A DNA stretch of 64,000 nt, from NCBI GenBank assembly GCA_964400735.1, contig CAYNVQ010000006.1, positions 62,001-126,000 of the forward strand. The letters run 5' to 3'. Made by a program: the position numbers and the translations under genes. The number at the start of each line of letters is the position of its first letter. Positions within the stretch are counted from its first letter, which is position 1. This DNA is from CAYNVQ01 sp964400735. GTDB taxonomy: Bacteria; Acidobacteriota; Aminicenantia; Aminicenantales; Aminicenantaceae. This document shows positions 27,342-35,980 of the stretch, in pieces. The notes below the pieces were generated by a model. It saw nothing but the letters and a program-made list of their open reading frames with translations, was not told the DNA's origin and did not search any database.

Positions 27342-28027
27342 AACGGATTCTGATCGTCGAAGATGATGTGGCGATCCTGCGGGGGCTCAAGGACAACCTC
27401 GAGTATGAATCCTACGAGGTGATGACAGCCACGGATGGAGAACAGGGGTACTGCCTGATCCAGGAGAAAAAACCCGACTTGATCATCTTGGATTTGATGC
27501 TTCCCAAGATGAGCGGATACGAACTCTGCCGGAAAGTCCGTAAGGATGGAATCACGACGCCTATTCTGATGCTGACGGCAAGAGGGGAGGAAGTGGACCG
27601 GGTGCTGGGATTGGATTTGGGTGCCGATGATTATGTCACCAAGCCTTTTTCCGTGCCTGAGTTGCTGGCCAGGATACGGGCTATCATCCGCCGGGTCCAT
27701 CAGGCTAAGACAGGCGATTTGCCCAGCGATTTGCGGTTTGGCGATGTCGTCATAGATTTCAAGTGTTTTGAAGCCCGAAAGGACGAAAAGGTTTTGGACT
27801 TGTCCCGCAAGGAATACGGCGTGCTCCGGCTTCTGGCTGCACGGGCGGGTGAGGTGGTAACCCGCGATGAGCTGCTGGATGAAGTGTGGGGTTATGACCA
27901 GTATCCCACCACACGAACAGTGGACAACCACATCTCTTTGCTGCGCACAAAACTCGAGGATGACCCATCTAATCCACACCACCTGATTACCGTTCATGGA
28001 GTCGGCTACAAGCTGGTTCTCGATTGA
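27338..28027 (+). CDS. OmpR/PhoB-family response regulator (cassette 4)
   Basis: A 229-residue regulator. It has E8-D9-D10, phospho-acceptor D52 (IILDLMLPKMSG), LMLTARG and VTKPFSVPELLARIRAI. The winged helix ends TVHGVGYKLVLD, almost the same as the regulator at 3444. The start overlaps the kinase by ATGA. The eight-phase array at 28074-28155 immediately follows this gene and is the strongest candidate binding region in the window. Confidence 0.95.
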   Translation: MKRILIVEDDVAILRGLKDNLEYESYEVMTATDGEQGYCLIQEKKPDLIILDLMLPKMSGYELCRKVRKDGITTPILMLTARGEEVDRVLGLDLGADDYVTKPFSVPELLARIRAIIRRVHQAKTGDLPSDLRFGDVVIDFKCFEARKDEKVLDLSRKEYGVLRLLAARAGEVVTRDELLDEVWGYDQYPTTRTVDNHISLLRTKLEDDPSNPHHLITVHGVGYKLVLD

Positions 28028-28073
28028 TTCAGTTTTATTCTGCGGTTTGCCTCAGGGCAAAATTCGATAGATA

Positions 28074-28155
28074 TGACATTTTCGTGACAAAAAACAGAAG
28101 GTTTCGTGAAAAACTTTTTACATAAAAAGGACATTTTGCGGAAAGTCTGATGACA
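28074..28155 (+). promoter_or_regulatory. Eight-phase array of 11-bp half-sites
   Basis: Starting at 28074 and stepping 11 bp, the pentamers are TGACA, TGACA, AGAAG, TGAAA, TTACA, GGACA, GGAAA, TGACA (last at 28151). Four or five are good half-sites and the rest are degenerate, but all keep the phase over 82 bp. The array ends 59 bp before the propeller ATG, the same distance as the four-site array in cassette 1. It probably supports cooperative loading of several regulator dimers. Confidence 0.65.
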
Positions 28156-28213
28156 CAATTCAAAGCTGAAAGCGCTAGATTAGGGGTGAAAGCAAAATGA
28201 AAGGAGAGACTCC

Positions 28214-30379
28214 ATGAAAAAATTTTCAATCTTAATCGCCATTTTGACCCTATTGGCTTTCAGCTTCGGAAGTCTTGCCGTACAGAACGGATACGATCTA
28301 TTTCAGAAGGCGCTGGCTAAAGAACGTGCGGAAGGGAATCTTGGTGAAGCCATTGCCCTTTACCAAAAGGTCATCCAGGAATCCAAAGACGAATCCTTAG
28401 CCGCCAAGGCCCAGCTCCGCATCGGCATCTGCTACGAGAAGCTGGGCAGAATCGAAGCCCAAAAAGCCTACCAGAAGGTTATCGATAATTATCCTCGACA
28501 GCTTGATTCTGTCAAAGCCGCAAAGGAAAAATTATCTAATATAATGAGAGTCCAGACAGCTGCAAAAAAAGATATCAAGGGATTAAGTATCCGCAAGATT
28601 TGGGAGTCTCCTAAATTTGGCAGGGGGAATCTAGGTGAAGTTTCTCCTGATGGCCGGTATTTATCCTTAACGGATTTAGGCGGAAGAATCGCAGCCTATG
28701 AGTTTTCAACCCATAAAACACATTACATAACAAGCAAATTTTTTGATGAAAAAAAACAAGGCGCTTCTGAAACTGGAAATGAAACATTTATAAAGGGTTG
28801 GCTTCCTTTATGGTCGCCTGATGGAAAAAAAATGGCTTTCAGCAGGGAGAAATCCTCTGAATTATGCATCTTTGGTTCTGACAGCGCTGAACCTATTGTC
28901 CTTTATAAAGCCAAAGGGGAAGAGCAAGTTATTCCCATCGATTGGTCACCCAAGGGTAATACCATTTTGGCCACTTTAGCAAAAGACTATGAGGCCTTTC
29001 AGGCCGTTTTAATTTCTGTTCCGGATGGCTCGGTTCGGATAATAAAAACATATGAAAAACCACCACGCAGCGAACCGAGAAGACTGGGAATATTTTCGCC
29101 TGATGGCCGGTATATTGCGGGGGATTTTAAACCTCAGGAAAACTCTCGATCTCGAGATATCTATATTCTCTCAGCAGATGGAACCAGCGAAATTCCTCTT
29201 GTCGTGCACCCAGGCGATGACCTGGCGCTTGGGTGGTCCCCTGACGGGAAGACAGTTGTTTTTGCCAGCAACCGGAGCGGAACGTGGGACATCTGGACTA
29301 TTGATGTTATCGAAGGGAAACCGCAGGACGATCCGAAATTGATCAAGGGTGAAATAGGCAGTGTGTGGCCTTTGGGTTTCACAGAAAGAGGATCTTTCTA
29401 CTATTTGTTGGAGAGCGATTTAACGGATATTTTTACAGCTGGTCTAGATGCTGGGAATAATTCTCTGTCTTCTCCAAAAAAAGCGACACAACGTTTTGTG
29501 GGCAGAAACGTGTTTCCTGAGTGGTCACCAGACGGGAAATTTTTATCCTATGTTTCGCAACGAGGTGCAGGGTATGATCAGCACGCCTCAAGATCCCCAC
29601 TGTGTATCCGCTCAATGGAGACGGGTGCTGAACATGAAATTGTGCCTGAGCTGAGATATATTTGGGGACCCCGCTGGTCGCCTGATGGACAATCTATTCT
29701 TGTGGTGGGGAGTGAAGAAGAAGGCAGGGAAGGATTTTACAAAATCGATGTCCATACGGGAGAGATTACATCCATATTGCAGTTTGATTTCGGTGATAGA
29801 CTCAGTGAACCCGAGTGGTCCCATGACGGAAGAGAAATTTTCTACACCTATGAGAAGGAGAAACAAAAAGAAGCCCAAATCATAGCCTATAATCTTGAAA
29901 CCAAAGAAAAAAAGGAAATTTACAGGGGCGAGTTCAATCCATCCTATATAGTTGGCCGAAATGCCTTTTTTGCCCATGATTTGGCGCTTTCTCCTGATGG
30001 AAAATCATTAGCGTTTAATAAAGGATGGTCACCTGTACTTATGGTTGTGTCCACCGACGGAAGAGAGGCCCGTGAAGTGTGGCGGATGAAAGGAAAGGGT
30101 GAACAGATTTCAACAGTCGACTGGATGCCCAACGGAGAGGAATTAATTTATGTGTCTACTCAACTACCTTATAGAGAAATAGATGAGACGTGGAAAATAG
30201 CTGTTGATGGTGGTGAGCCAAAGAAACTGGGGTTGTCTATGGAGAGAGTTCACTGGCTGTCTGTTCACCCGGATGGACATCAAATTGTTTTTAGCTCTAT
30301 CCAAAGAATCAAGGATGTTTGGATGATGGAGAATTTCCTTCCAGCAGAAGAAAAAGGGAGCAAAGGAGGGCAGAAATGA
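28214..30379 (+). CDS. Secreted TPR + PD40 beta-propeller protein (cassette 4, first)
   Basis: A 721-residue exported protein. AAAGGAGAG lies before the ATG, and a Sec signal peptide covers residues 1-23 (to SLAVQ). TPR region: YDLFQKALAKERAEGNL, EAIALYQKVIQE, AQLRIGICYEKLG, AQKAYQKVIDNYP. PD40 blades with SPDG turns follow, then VWMMENFLPAEEK. It is of subclass A. Its stop overlaps the start of a second propeller gene by ATGA, so the pair is co-translated. Parts of the TPR coding DNA are identical to the second gene over more than 30 bp, while the propellers differ widely. Expression is probably driven from the phased array upstream. Confidence 0.9.
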   Translation: MKKFSILIAILTLLAFSFGSLAVQNGYDLFQKALAKERAEGNLGEAIALYQKVIQESKDESLAAKAQLRIGICYEKLGRIEAQKAYQKVIDNYPRQLDSVKAAKEKLSNIMRVQTAAKKDIKGLSIRKIWESPKFGRGNLGEVSPDGRYLSLTDLGGRIAAYEFSTHKTHYITSKFFDEKKQGASETGNETFIKGWLPLWSPDGKKMAFSREKSSELCIFGSDSAEPIVLYKAKGEEQVIPIDWSPKGNTILATLAKDYEAFQAVLISVPDGSVRIIKTYEKPPRSEPRRLGIFSPDGRYIAGDFKPQENSRSRDIYILSADGTSEIPLVVHPGDDLALGWSPDGKTVVFASNRSGTWDIWTIDVIEGKPQDDPKLIKGEIGSVWPLGFTERGSFYYLLESDLTDIFTAGLDAGNNSLSSPKKATQRFVGRNVFPEWSPDGKFLSYVSQRGAGYDQHASRSPLCIRSMETGAEHEIVPELRYIWGPRWSPDGQSILVVGSEEEGREGFYKIDVHTGEITSILQFDFGDRLSEPEWSHDGREIFYTYEKEKQKEAQIIAYNLETKEKKEIYRGEFNPSYIVGRNAFFAHDLALSPDGKSLAFNKGWSPVLMVVSTDGREAREVWRMKGKGEQISTVDWMPNGEELIYVSTQLPYREIDETWKIAVDGGEPKKLGLSMERVHWLSVHPDGHQIVFSSIQRIKDVWMMENFLPAEEKGSKGGQK

Positions 30380-32505
30380 GAAAAGCAGAGATTTTGGCAG
30401 CAGTTCTAATTTTAATTGGCTTTAGCGTTACAACTCTCGCCCTCCAAAACGGCTATGACCTCTTCCAGAAAGCTCTAGCCAAGGAACGGGCAGAAGGAAA
30501 CCTTGAGGAAGCCATCGCCCTTTTCCAGAAAGTCATCGAGGAATCCGAAGACGAATCCTTGGCTGCCAAGGCCCAGCTCCGCATCGGCATCTGCTACGAA
30601 AAGCTGGGGCAGGAAAAGGCAAAATTGGCTCAGGAGGCTTTTCAGAAGGTGCTCGAAAATTATCCGCAACAAGTCGATACTGTCAAAGTAGCCAGAGAAA
30701 AGCTGTCGGGTCTCTTGAGAGCTCAAGTGCTTATGGAAAAAAATGTCGAAGGGTTAAGCCTGCGTCATCTATTGATGCCATCGGGAAGAGGGGAAGATTT
30801 TGGCATCGGCGAATTCGTATCTCCCGACGGAAGGTTCTTCGCTTATTTTGATTACAACGCCGGGGCCGTAGGCATCTATGAGCTGGCAACAGGAAAAAAG
30901 CAGCTGTTAAAGAGCAAGATTAAAGAGGATGAGCCGTGGGGAGAGAGTTGGCAATTGATCTGGTCTCCCGACAGCAAAGCGCTCCTCTGCAACTGGTGGC
31001 AGACGCCGGATTACCATTGGTCCGATCTGCGAATCATCCGCCTTGATGGGACAGAACAGCGGTCTGTCTTCCGCTCTGAGGAATATGACGAAGTCTATCC
31101 CATGGATTGGTCCTCAGACGGAAGCCAAATTCTCGCGGTCTTCTACGGAGATTTTCCAGAAGGGAAAAAAATAGGTCTCATCTCTGTTAAAAACGGATCT
31201 GAACGCATCTTGAAAACCAGCGATTACGGATGGGCGCACATGAAATTTTCGCCGAATGACAGGTACATTGCATACGACTATTACTCTCAAGAAGAGCACT
31301 ACAACCGTAATATTGCTATCCTTTCAGCAGATGGAAAAGTGGAAATCCCGCTGGTCACACATCCAGCACAGGACTCTCTTGTGGGCTGGTCTCCCGACGG
31401 AAAGTATGTGCTCTTTACAAGCGACAGGACAGGGACAAATGATCTTTGGCTGATCCCTTTCAAAGATGGGAGAGCTGCAGGGAATGTACGATTGATCAAA
31501 GAGGGATTGGGGAAAATCGATGTGGGCGGAATAACCCAAAATGGATCTTTGTATTATATATCTGGGGGGCAGATGGAGGATATCTATGTTGGCGAATTGG
31601 ATTGGGTTTCCGGAAAAGTCGATATAGCCCCGGAAAAAATGACCTTTTCACAGGAAGGGAGCAACTCTTGGCCTCAATATTCTCCGGATGGGAAGTCCAT
31701 CGTTTGTGTTCAGGGAGGCGGAATTATGGCAGAGCAGGCAGAAACATCGCTGTGCGTCCGTTCTTTGGAAAATGGCATAGAACGAAAATTTGCGTTGAAG
31801 ATGCAGGCTCGACTTCCGCGATGGTCTCCAGACGGCCGCTTTATTTATTTCACATCATTTGATCGTCCCCGTCATTGGAGCATCTTTCGGGTTGAATTAA
31901 GAACAGGTCAGGTTTCGAAATCCTGGCCAGAAGATTTTGGAAGCAAACCAATCGGCAATGTTTTTGTTGGGATTTCTCCTGACGGCAAGAATTACTACTA
32001 CATTCGTTGCGATGAACAAGACAAATACAGCCGACTTGTTGTCCGGGATCGGGGGACAGGGAGCGAGAAAGAGCTTTTACGCAAAGTTATGACGCTCATT
32101 GTAGCTTCCTTATCTCCTGATGGGAGATGGCTTGCTGTGACCAGTCGGGAAGAAGAAAGGGCGATCCTGATTGTGCCGTCAGAAGGAGGAGAGCCTCGAG
32201 AACTGTGTCGATTCAACCTCAAAGGAGGGCATCCTACATGGCTCGATTGGACTCCTGACAGCCAATCCATCATTTTCAGCAGAAGGATCGATGAGTCAAA
32301 ATCTGGGGTTTCGGGGTGGGGACTGTATCAAGTCTCTATTGATGGAGGAGATCCTCAGTTCCTGGGAATCAGCACAACATATATTTCAGATTTCGATGTC
32401 CACCCCGATGGAAAACAACTCGCTTTCGCCTCTTATGGTCCCGAATGGAAAGAAGCCAAGCTGTGGGTGATGGAGAATTTCCTCCCTGATACTGAGAAAA
32501 AATAG
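30376..32505 (+). CDS. Secreted TPR + PD40 beta-propeller protein (cassette 4, second)
   Basis: A 709-residue exported protein. ATG 30376 is chosen because AAAGGAGGG lies 6 bp upstream, the start overlaps the previous stop (ATGA), and a clean Sec signal peptide follows (MRKAEILAAVLILIGFSV). An upstream in-frame start at 30319 lies inside the preceding gene. The TPR block is nearly the same as its neighbour's (YDLFQKALAKERAEGNL), while its PD40 blades are distinct. It ends LWVMENFLPDTEKK. This is the only cassette in the window with two output genes. The local duplication followed by propeller divergence suggests new ligand specificity on a fixed TPR platform (inference). Confidence 0.9.
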   Translation: MRKAEILAAVLILIGFSVTTLALQNGYDLFQKALAKERAEGNLEEAIALFQKVIEESEDESLAAKAQLRIGICYEKLGQEKAKLAQEAFQKVLENYPQQVDTVKVAREKLSGLLRAQVLMEKNVEGLSLRHLLMPSGRGEDFGIGEFVSPDGRFFAYFDYNAGAVGIYELATGKKQLLKSKIKEDEPWGESWQLIWSPDSKALLCNWWQTPDYHWSDLRIIRLDGTEQRSVFRSEEYDEVYPMDWSSDGSQILAVFYGDFPEGKKIGLISVKNGSERILKTSDYGWAHMKFSPNDRYIAYDYYSQEEHYNRNIAILSADGKVEIPLVTHPAQDSLVGWSPDGKYVLFTSDRTGTNDLWLIPFKDGRAAGNVRLIKEGLGKIDVGGITQNGSLYYISGGQMEDIYVGELDWVSGKVDIAPEKMTFSQEGSNSWPQYSPDGKSIVCVQGGGIMAEQAETSLCVRSLENGIERKFALKMQARLPRWSPDGRFIYFTSFDRPRHWSIFRVELRTGQVSKSWPEDFGSKPIGNVFVGISPDGKNYYYIRCDEQDKYSRLVVRDRGTGSEKELLRKVMTLIVASLSPDGRWLAVTSREEERAILIVPSEGGEPRELCRFNLKGGHPTWLDWTPDSQSIIFSRRIDESKSGVSGWGLYQVSIDGGDPQFLGISTTYISDFDVHPDGKQLAFASYGPEWKEAKLWVMENFLPDTEKK

Positions 32506-32530
32506 AATAGAAGAAATAGAACCGTCCCTT

Positions 32531-32937
32531 CTAGGGAGAACCCGAGAAAGCGCTGAGTTTTATTGTTGTTTCTGGAAAGCTTCGAAGTATTTCATCGTCA
32601 CCGGATAAGAGTTTTATGTTGAGATGTTTGGCAATGCGACATACTCGCAGTCATAAGCTGAGCAGTTGCTGGCCGCTGCCAAATCCAAGACCAGATCGGA
32701 AGGGGGAAGGATTTCTCGATCTTCCAAGGTTTTCAAGGCCGATTTCATAACCAGTTTGGCTTCTTCGAGTTTCAAGATACGGCGGCGGATATAGCCAGTC
32801 ATGACGTTTCGAAACTCGCTCTGCCAAACAGGAGGAGCCACCCAGTAAGGATCTTTTTTTAGCGCCTGAAGAGCCAGTGCTGTCCTTTCGCTGTGGACGT
32901 GGATATGAATGATGATGTTCGTATCCACGACGATCAT
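32531..32937 (-). pseudogene. VapC-like PIN toxin, frameshifted
   Basis: The minus-strand frame from ATG 32937 begins MIVVDTNIIIHI, a PIN-domain ribonuclease start with the first catalytic Asp. It continues through the E of WQSEFRNV and the D of SAYDCEYVAL, then runs into PNIST and a stop at 32614 after 107 codons. In the next frame the sequence resumes as AKHLNIKLLSGDDEILRSF and ends at TAG 32531-32533, which is the expected PIN C-terminus with its last acidic residues. Restoring one G in TTGCC near 32631 rejoins the two parts. The toxin gene therefore appears inactivated by a 1-bp deletion, unless this is a sequencing error. It overlaps the antitoxin stop by ATGA. Confidence 0.75.
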
Positions 32938-33176
32938 TTTCGGCCTTCATTCTTCCACAATTCGAGCTCTTCTTCCTGCAGACGATACTGGGCTGTCAGC
33001 TCGCGGATCTTCCGTGTCCGCTCCAATGTGGAGTCGACATCGATGGGTGGTGTTGTGAGTGCTCGTTCGATGATAGCGATAACTTCCTGATTGATGCTTC
33101 TGCGGTTGGCTTTGGCGCGTCGTTTCAGCCTCTCATAGACTTCTAAAGGAATATTTTTTATTGTCAATGTTGCCAT
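32934..33176 (-). CDS. FitA/VapB-like ribbon-helix-helix antitoxin
   Basis: An 80-residue protein. The N-terminal ribbon-helix-helix (MATLTIKNIPLEVYERLKRR, then ANRRSINQEVIAIIERAL) binds DNA as a dimer. The acidic/basic C-terminal tail (ELTAQYRLQEEELELWKNEG) would bind and block the PIN toxin. It is co-translated with the toxin gene through ATGA. It should repress its own promoter; a palindrome (33214-33228) lies about 40 bp upstream. As the toxin appears frameshifted, the antitoxin may be a leftover or still act as a regulator. Confidence 0.88.
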   Translation of the reverse strand: MATLTIKNIPLEVYERLKRRAKANRRSINQEVIAIIERALTTPPIDVDSTLERTRKIRELTAQYRLQEEELELWKNEGRK

Positions 33177-33213
33177 TTTAGAATCTTTAAGGAGTTATTA
33201 TGAAATCATTATA

Positions 33214-33228
33214 ATTCCAAAATGGAAT
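33214..33228 (-). promoter_or_regulatory. Palindrome, likely antitoxin operator
   Basis: ATTCCA-AAA-TGGAAT is a perfect 6-bp inverted repeat with a 3-bp centre, about 40 bp upstream of the antitoxin start. Ribbon-helix-helix antitoxins typically bind such sites. Extra GAATC and GAATT words flank it. Confidence 0.45.
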
Positions 33229-33348
33229 CATGCCAATTCAGAATTTTTATTTTTTTTATGTTGGAATTGTCTGTATTATCTAAAGGCGATTTTATTGACA
33301 TCTACCCACTCCTTATATAGTTTATAGGCGCTGAGGTGAAAACGGCAA

Positions 33349-33627
33349 ATGGCAGAAGATGATCCAGTGAAGATTCCGATCGACGGGGTGCTTGATCTGC
33401 ATGCGTTCAGCCCGAAAGATGTGAAGGACCTGGTGCCGGAATATTTGAGGGAATGCCGCAACCAGGGAATCTATCATGTCCGAATCATCCACGGAAAGGG
33501 GATAGGAACGCTCCAAAGGATCGTTCACAGCATTCTCGAAAAACATCCCCATGTCATAAGCTTCAAAACCGCCCATTACGGCGGAGGCGGCTGGGGAGCT
33601 ACAGAAGTCGAACTGATTTCCAAATAA
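33349..33627 (+). CDS. Small Smr-domain protein
   Basis: A 92-residue protein that is essentially one Smr domain, as found at the C-terminus of MutS2 and in stand-alone proteins with nicking or RNA-cleaving activity. It shows LDLHAF near residue 16 (the conserved DxH), RIIHGKGIGTLQ (the HGKG motif), and GGGGWGATEVEL. All the conserved marks are present, so it may be active. It has no obvious link to its neighbours and lies between the toxin-antitoxin remnant and a cassette scar. The Ala after LDLH replaces the commoner Gly. Confidence 0.88.
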   Translation: MAEDDPVKIPIDGVLDLHAFSPKDVKDLVPEYLRECRNQGIYHVRIIHGKGIGTLQRIVHSILEKHPHVISFKTAHYGGGGWGATEVELISK

Positions 33628-33643
33628 TTCCTCCCTTGTTATC

Positions 33644-33660
33644 TTCACACAATCTTCACA
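33644..33660 (+). promoter_or_regulatory. Two TTCACA half-sites, 11-bp phase, before cassette scar
   Basis: TTCACA at 33644 and 33655, 11 bp apart, lie about 80 bp before the scar ORF at 33742. This is the same position and phasing as the arrays before the propeller genes, so it is probably the surviving control site of a lost cassette gene. Confidence 0.4.
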
Positions 33661-33741
33661 CAAACGTTGCGGAAGCGTCGTTCAAGCAATGAATTTTTCT
33701 GGTATTTTTCCTCCTGAAATGTAAAATGAAAGGAGGGAATC

Positions 33742-33831
33742 ATGAAATCACGAATTATTCTTTTTAGTGTGTTGGCCCTTTCGATTAACATCCTCGGCGT
33801 ACGGGGTGTCGGCTATAAATTTTGCGAATAG
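33742..33831 (+). pseudogene. Deletion scar: signal-peptide start fused to regulator tail
   Basis: A 29-codon frame has a strong ribosome site (AAAGGAGGG) and begins like a signal peptide (MKSRIILFSVLALSINILG), but then runs into VRGVGYKFCE and a stop. That tail is the end of an OmpR-type winged helix and matches the subclass B regulators in the window (SIRGVGYRFEC, SIRGVGYKFNG). The simplest reading is that a deletion joined the first codons of a cassette gene to the last codons of a response-regulator gene and removed everything between. The 5' part could come from a propeller gene (favoured by the ribosome site) or from a kinase start. Only 23 bp separate it from the convergent propeller gene. 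Confidence 0.7.
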
Positions 33832-33854
33832 GAAAAGCTGGACGCTACCAATGC

Positions 33855-35945
33855 CTATTTTTTGCCTTCCGGCAGAAAGTTTTCCATGACCCAGTATTCC
33901 GGGTAGGGCATGGAAAATCCTTCAGATGAAAATACGATCTCGTTGCCATTTGGGTGAACTTGGGGTTCGTCCGGATCGAGCATGGATAAACCAACCTCGA
34001 GCAATTCTCCTCCGTTGAGCGGTATGCGGCAAAACGCTTCTTGTCCCAATACATCTGATTTTTTGAAAAAGAGAATATATTGGCTGTCCGGAGTCCAAGT
34101 TAAGGCAATTGGAGCGCCCCCTCGTTGGTTGAACCGGCAGAGCACGCGCGGCTCTCCTCCTTCCGCAGGAATGATCTTCAGCTCCCGATCCAATTCACGC
34201 CCAATAAAGGCCAGCCATTTTCCATCTGGCGAAAGGGAAATATTCGCATAAGAGTGGGATGTCTGGTGTATTTTTTTCCTTTTTTCCGTTTCAAAATCGT
34301 AACGGCATATGAGGTCATTAGATTTGCCCTTTTCCCCTTGAATGTAAAAGAAAAATTTTCCGTCTGGTGTCCATTCACTGAAACGGTATTCTTCTTTTTC
34401 GGACGGCTTCGGCAACAGGATAGCTTTTATATCTTCTGTCTGAACATCGATCCTGAAGATTCCAGTCAATCTGGATTCGGTGATTCCCGATAAAAGAATA
34501 GCTCGACCATCCGGAGACCACCGTGGATAGAAGGCTTTCACGTTAAGAGAGAATGTTTTCTCTTTTCCTGATCCCAGAGAGCGAATATGCAGGGATGAGC
34601 TGTAATGTCCAAAAGAACCACGAATGTAAGCCAGGTTTTTTCCATCAGGCGAATAGGCTGGGAAATCGTTGCTCCCCTCAGATGGGAGGTCCATCTTTTC
34701 TGGTGGATTTTGAATCTCTCCGGTCTCTGGATCGAGTGAAGAGGTGTAGATATCTTCCATCTCCTTTGAAGACATAAAATAAAAGGAGCCATCTTTACTG
34801 AAACCCAATGGAGTATTTACCGCTCCTCTTTTTACCAATAGGGGATCCCCTTGTGTTTTTCCATCGCTGATTGAAACTATCCAGGCATCGTCGGATCCCA
34901 ATCGGCTGCTTTGAAAAAGAATCCATCGCCCATCAGGTGACCATCCGAGCATTTTTTCATTTGCAGGGTGCTCGATCAGAGGAATCTCTCTGCTTTCCTC
35001 CATAGCATACAGGTAAATATCGCTTTCAGGGCTTTTCTCCTCTTGAGGTTTTTCATAAGCGATATATCGGCCGTCTGGGGATATGTTTGTATTTCTTCCC
35101 AATTTAATTGGAATGGCTTGTGTTGTTTTATCCTTCAGAGACAACACCGCCCTTTGGTTTTCAAGCCCGTCTTTTGATAAAGCGATCAGAATTTGTTCAC
35201 CGTCAGGAAACCAGTCCAGCGGCCAGGCATACGCGATTTCTTCATTCTTATAGACCGTATAAGGTTTTTTATCTTCAATTCCTATGATTCTAATGTCTGA
35301 AAAAGACTTTCCGTGCCACCAATCATAGACAATCTTTTTTCCATCCGGGGACCAGGTGGAATAAAGGGGATAGCCAATTTCATTCTTTTGGTCGGTAAGA
35401 AGCTGTTTCTTTCCGGTGGTGAGATCTCGGATGGCCAGATTGTTCGTTTTCCAATCCACGATCGAGACATATCGTCCATCAGGGGAGACAGCACCCAGCC
35501 ACCCGTCATAGAGGGTATCCGGTCCGGATACCAACTGCCTGACTTTTAATCCAGTGTCCCCTCTCTCGACGACTGCTCGAGCTCTAGCAAGAACAGAGAG
35601 TTTTTTGTTGGCCATTTTGACCGCTTCTGCCTGATCGGGATAGTTATCCACGACCTTCTGGAAAGCATTCTGGGCCTGTCTCAAACCCAGTTTTTCGTAA
35701 CATATCCCTACGAAATATTGTGACTTGGCGGCGTATTCTCTTTCGTTCGGATATTTGGCGATGATCTCCTCGAAGAGCTCGATGGCTGCGTTGAGATCTC
35801 CTTTGGTTTCCATGGTGTACTTGGCCTTTTCGAAAAGCACCTTGTGCTCTGAGGAGTTCTGGAACCCAAAGGCTGTGAAGATAAAGGCGGCCGCAAATAT
35901 GGCAAATAATGGAATGATTTGAATTAAAGTTTTTTTCCGGCTCAT
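33855..35945 (-). CDS. Secreted TPR + PD40 beta-propeller protein (cassette 5)
   Basis: A 696-residue exported protein on the minus strand. Start 35945 is chosen for the GAGGAGGT upstream and the signal peptide (MSRKKTLIQIIPLFAIFAAA); the frame is open further upstream without support. TPR region: VLFEKAKYTMETKGDLNAA, AKSQYFVGICYEKLG, AQNAFQKVVDNYP. PD40 blades with SPDG turns follow, then YWVMENFLPEGKK. It forms its own subclass C, matching its kinase and regulator, which also stand apart. The whole cassette is inverted relative to the other four but keeps the kinase-regulator-propeller order. Confidence 0.9.
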   Translation of the reverse strand: MSRKKTLIQIIPLFAIFAAAFIFTAFGFQNSSEHKVLFEKAKYTMETKGDLNAAIELFEEIIAKYPNEREYAAKSQYFVGICYEKLGLRQAQNAFQKVVDNYPDQAEAVKMANKKLSVLARARAVVERGDTGLKVRQLVSGPDTLYDGWLGAVSPDGRYVSIVDWKTNNLAIRDLTTGKKQLLTDQKNEIGYPLYSTWSPDGKKIVYDWWHGKSFSDIRIIGIEDKKPYTVYKNEEIAYAWPLDWFPDGEQILIALSKDGLENQRAVLSLKDKTTQAIPIKLGRNTNISPDGRYIAYEKPQEEKSPESDIYLYAMEESREIPLIEHPANEKMLGWSPDGRWILFQSSRLGSDDAWIVSISDGKTQGDPLLVKRGAVNTPLGFSKDGSFYFMSSKEMEDIYTSSLDPETGEIQNPPEKMDLPSEGSNDFPAYSPDGKNLAYIRGSFGHYSSSLHIRSLGSGKEKTFSLNVKAFYPRWSPDGRAILLSGITESRLTGIFRIDVQTEDIKAILLPKPSEKEEYRFSEWTPDGKFFFYIQGEKGKSNDLICRYDFETEKRKKIHQTSHSYANISLSPDGKWLAFIGRELDRELKIIPAEGGEPRVLCRFNQRGGAPIALTWTPDSQYILFFKKSDVLGQEAFCRIPLNGGELLEVGLSMLDPDEPQVHPNGNEIVFSSEGFSMPYPEYWVMENFLPEGKK

Positions 35946-35980
35946 GGTGAAACCTCCTCGTTTTGATCTTTCACCATTCA

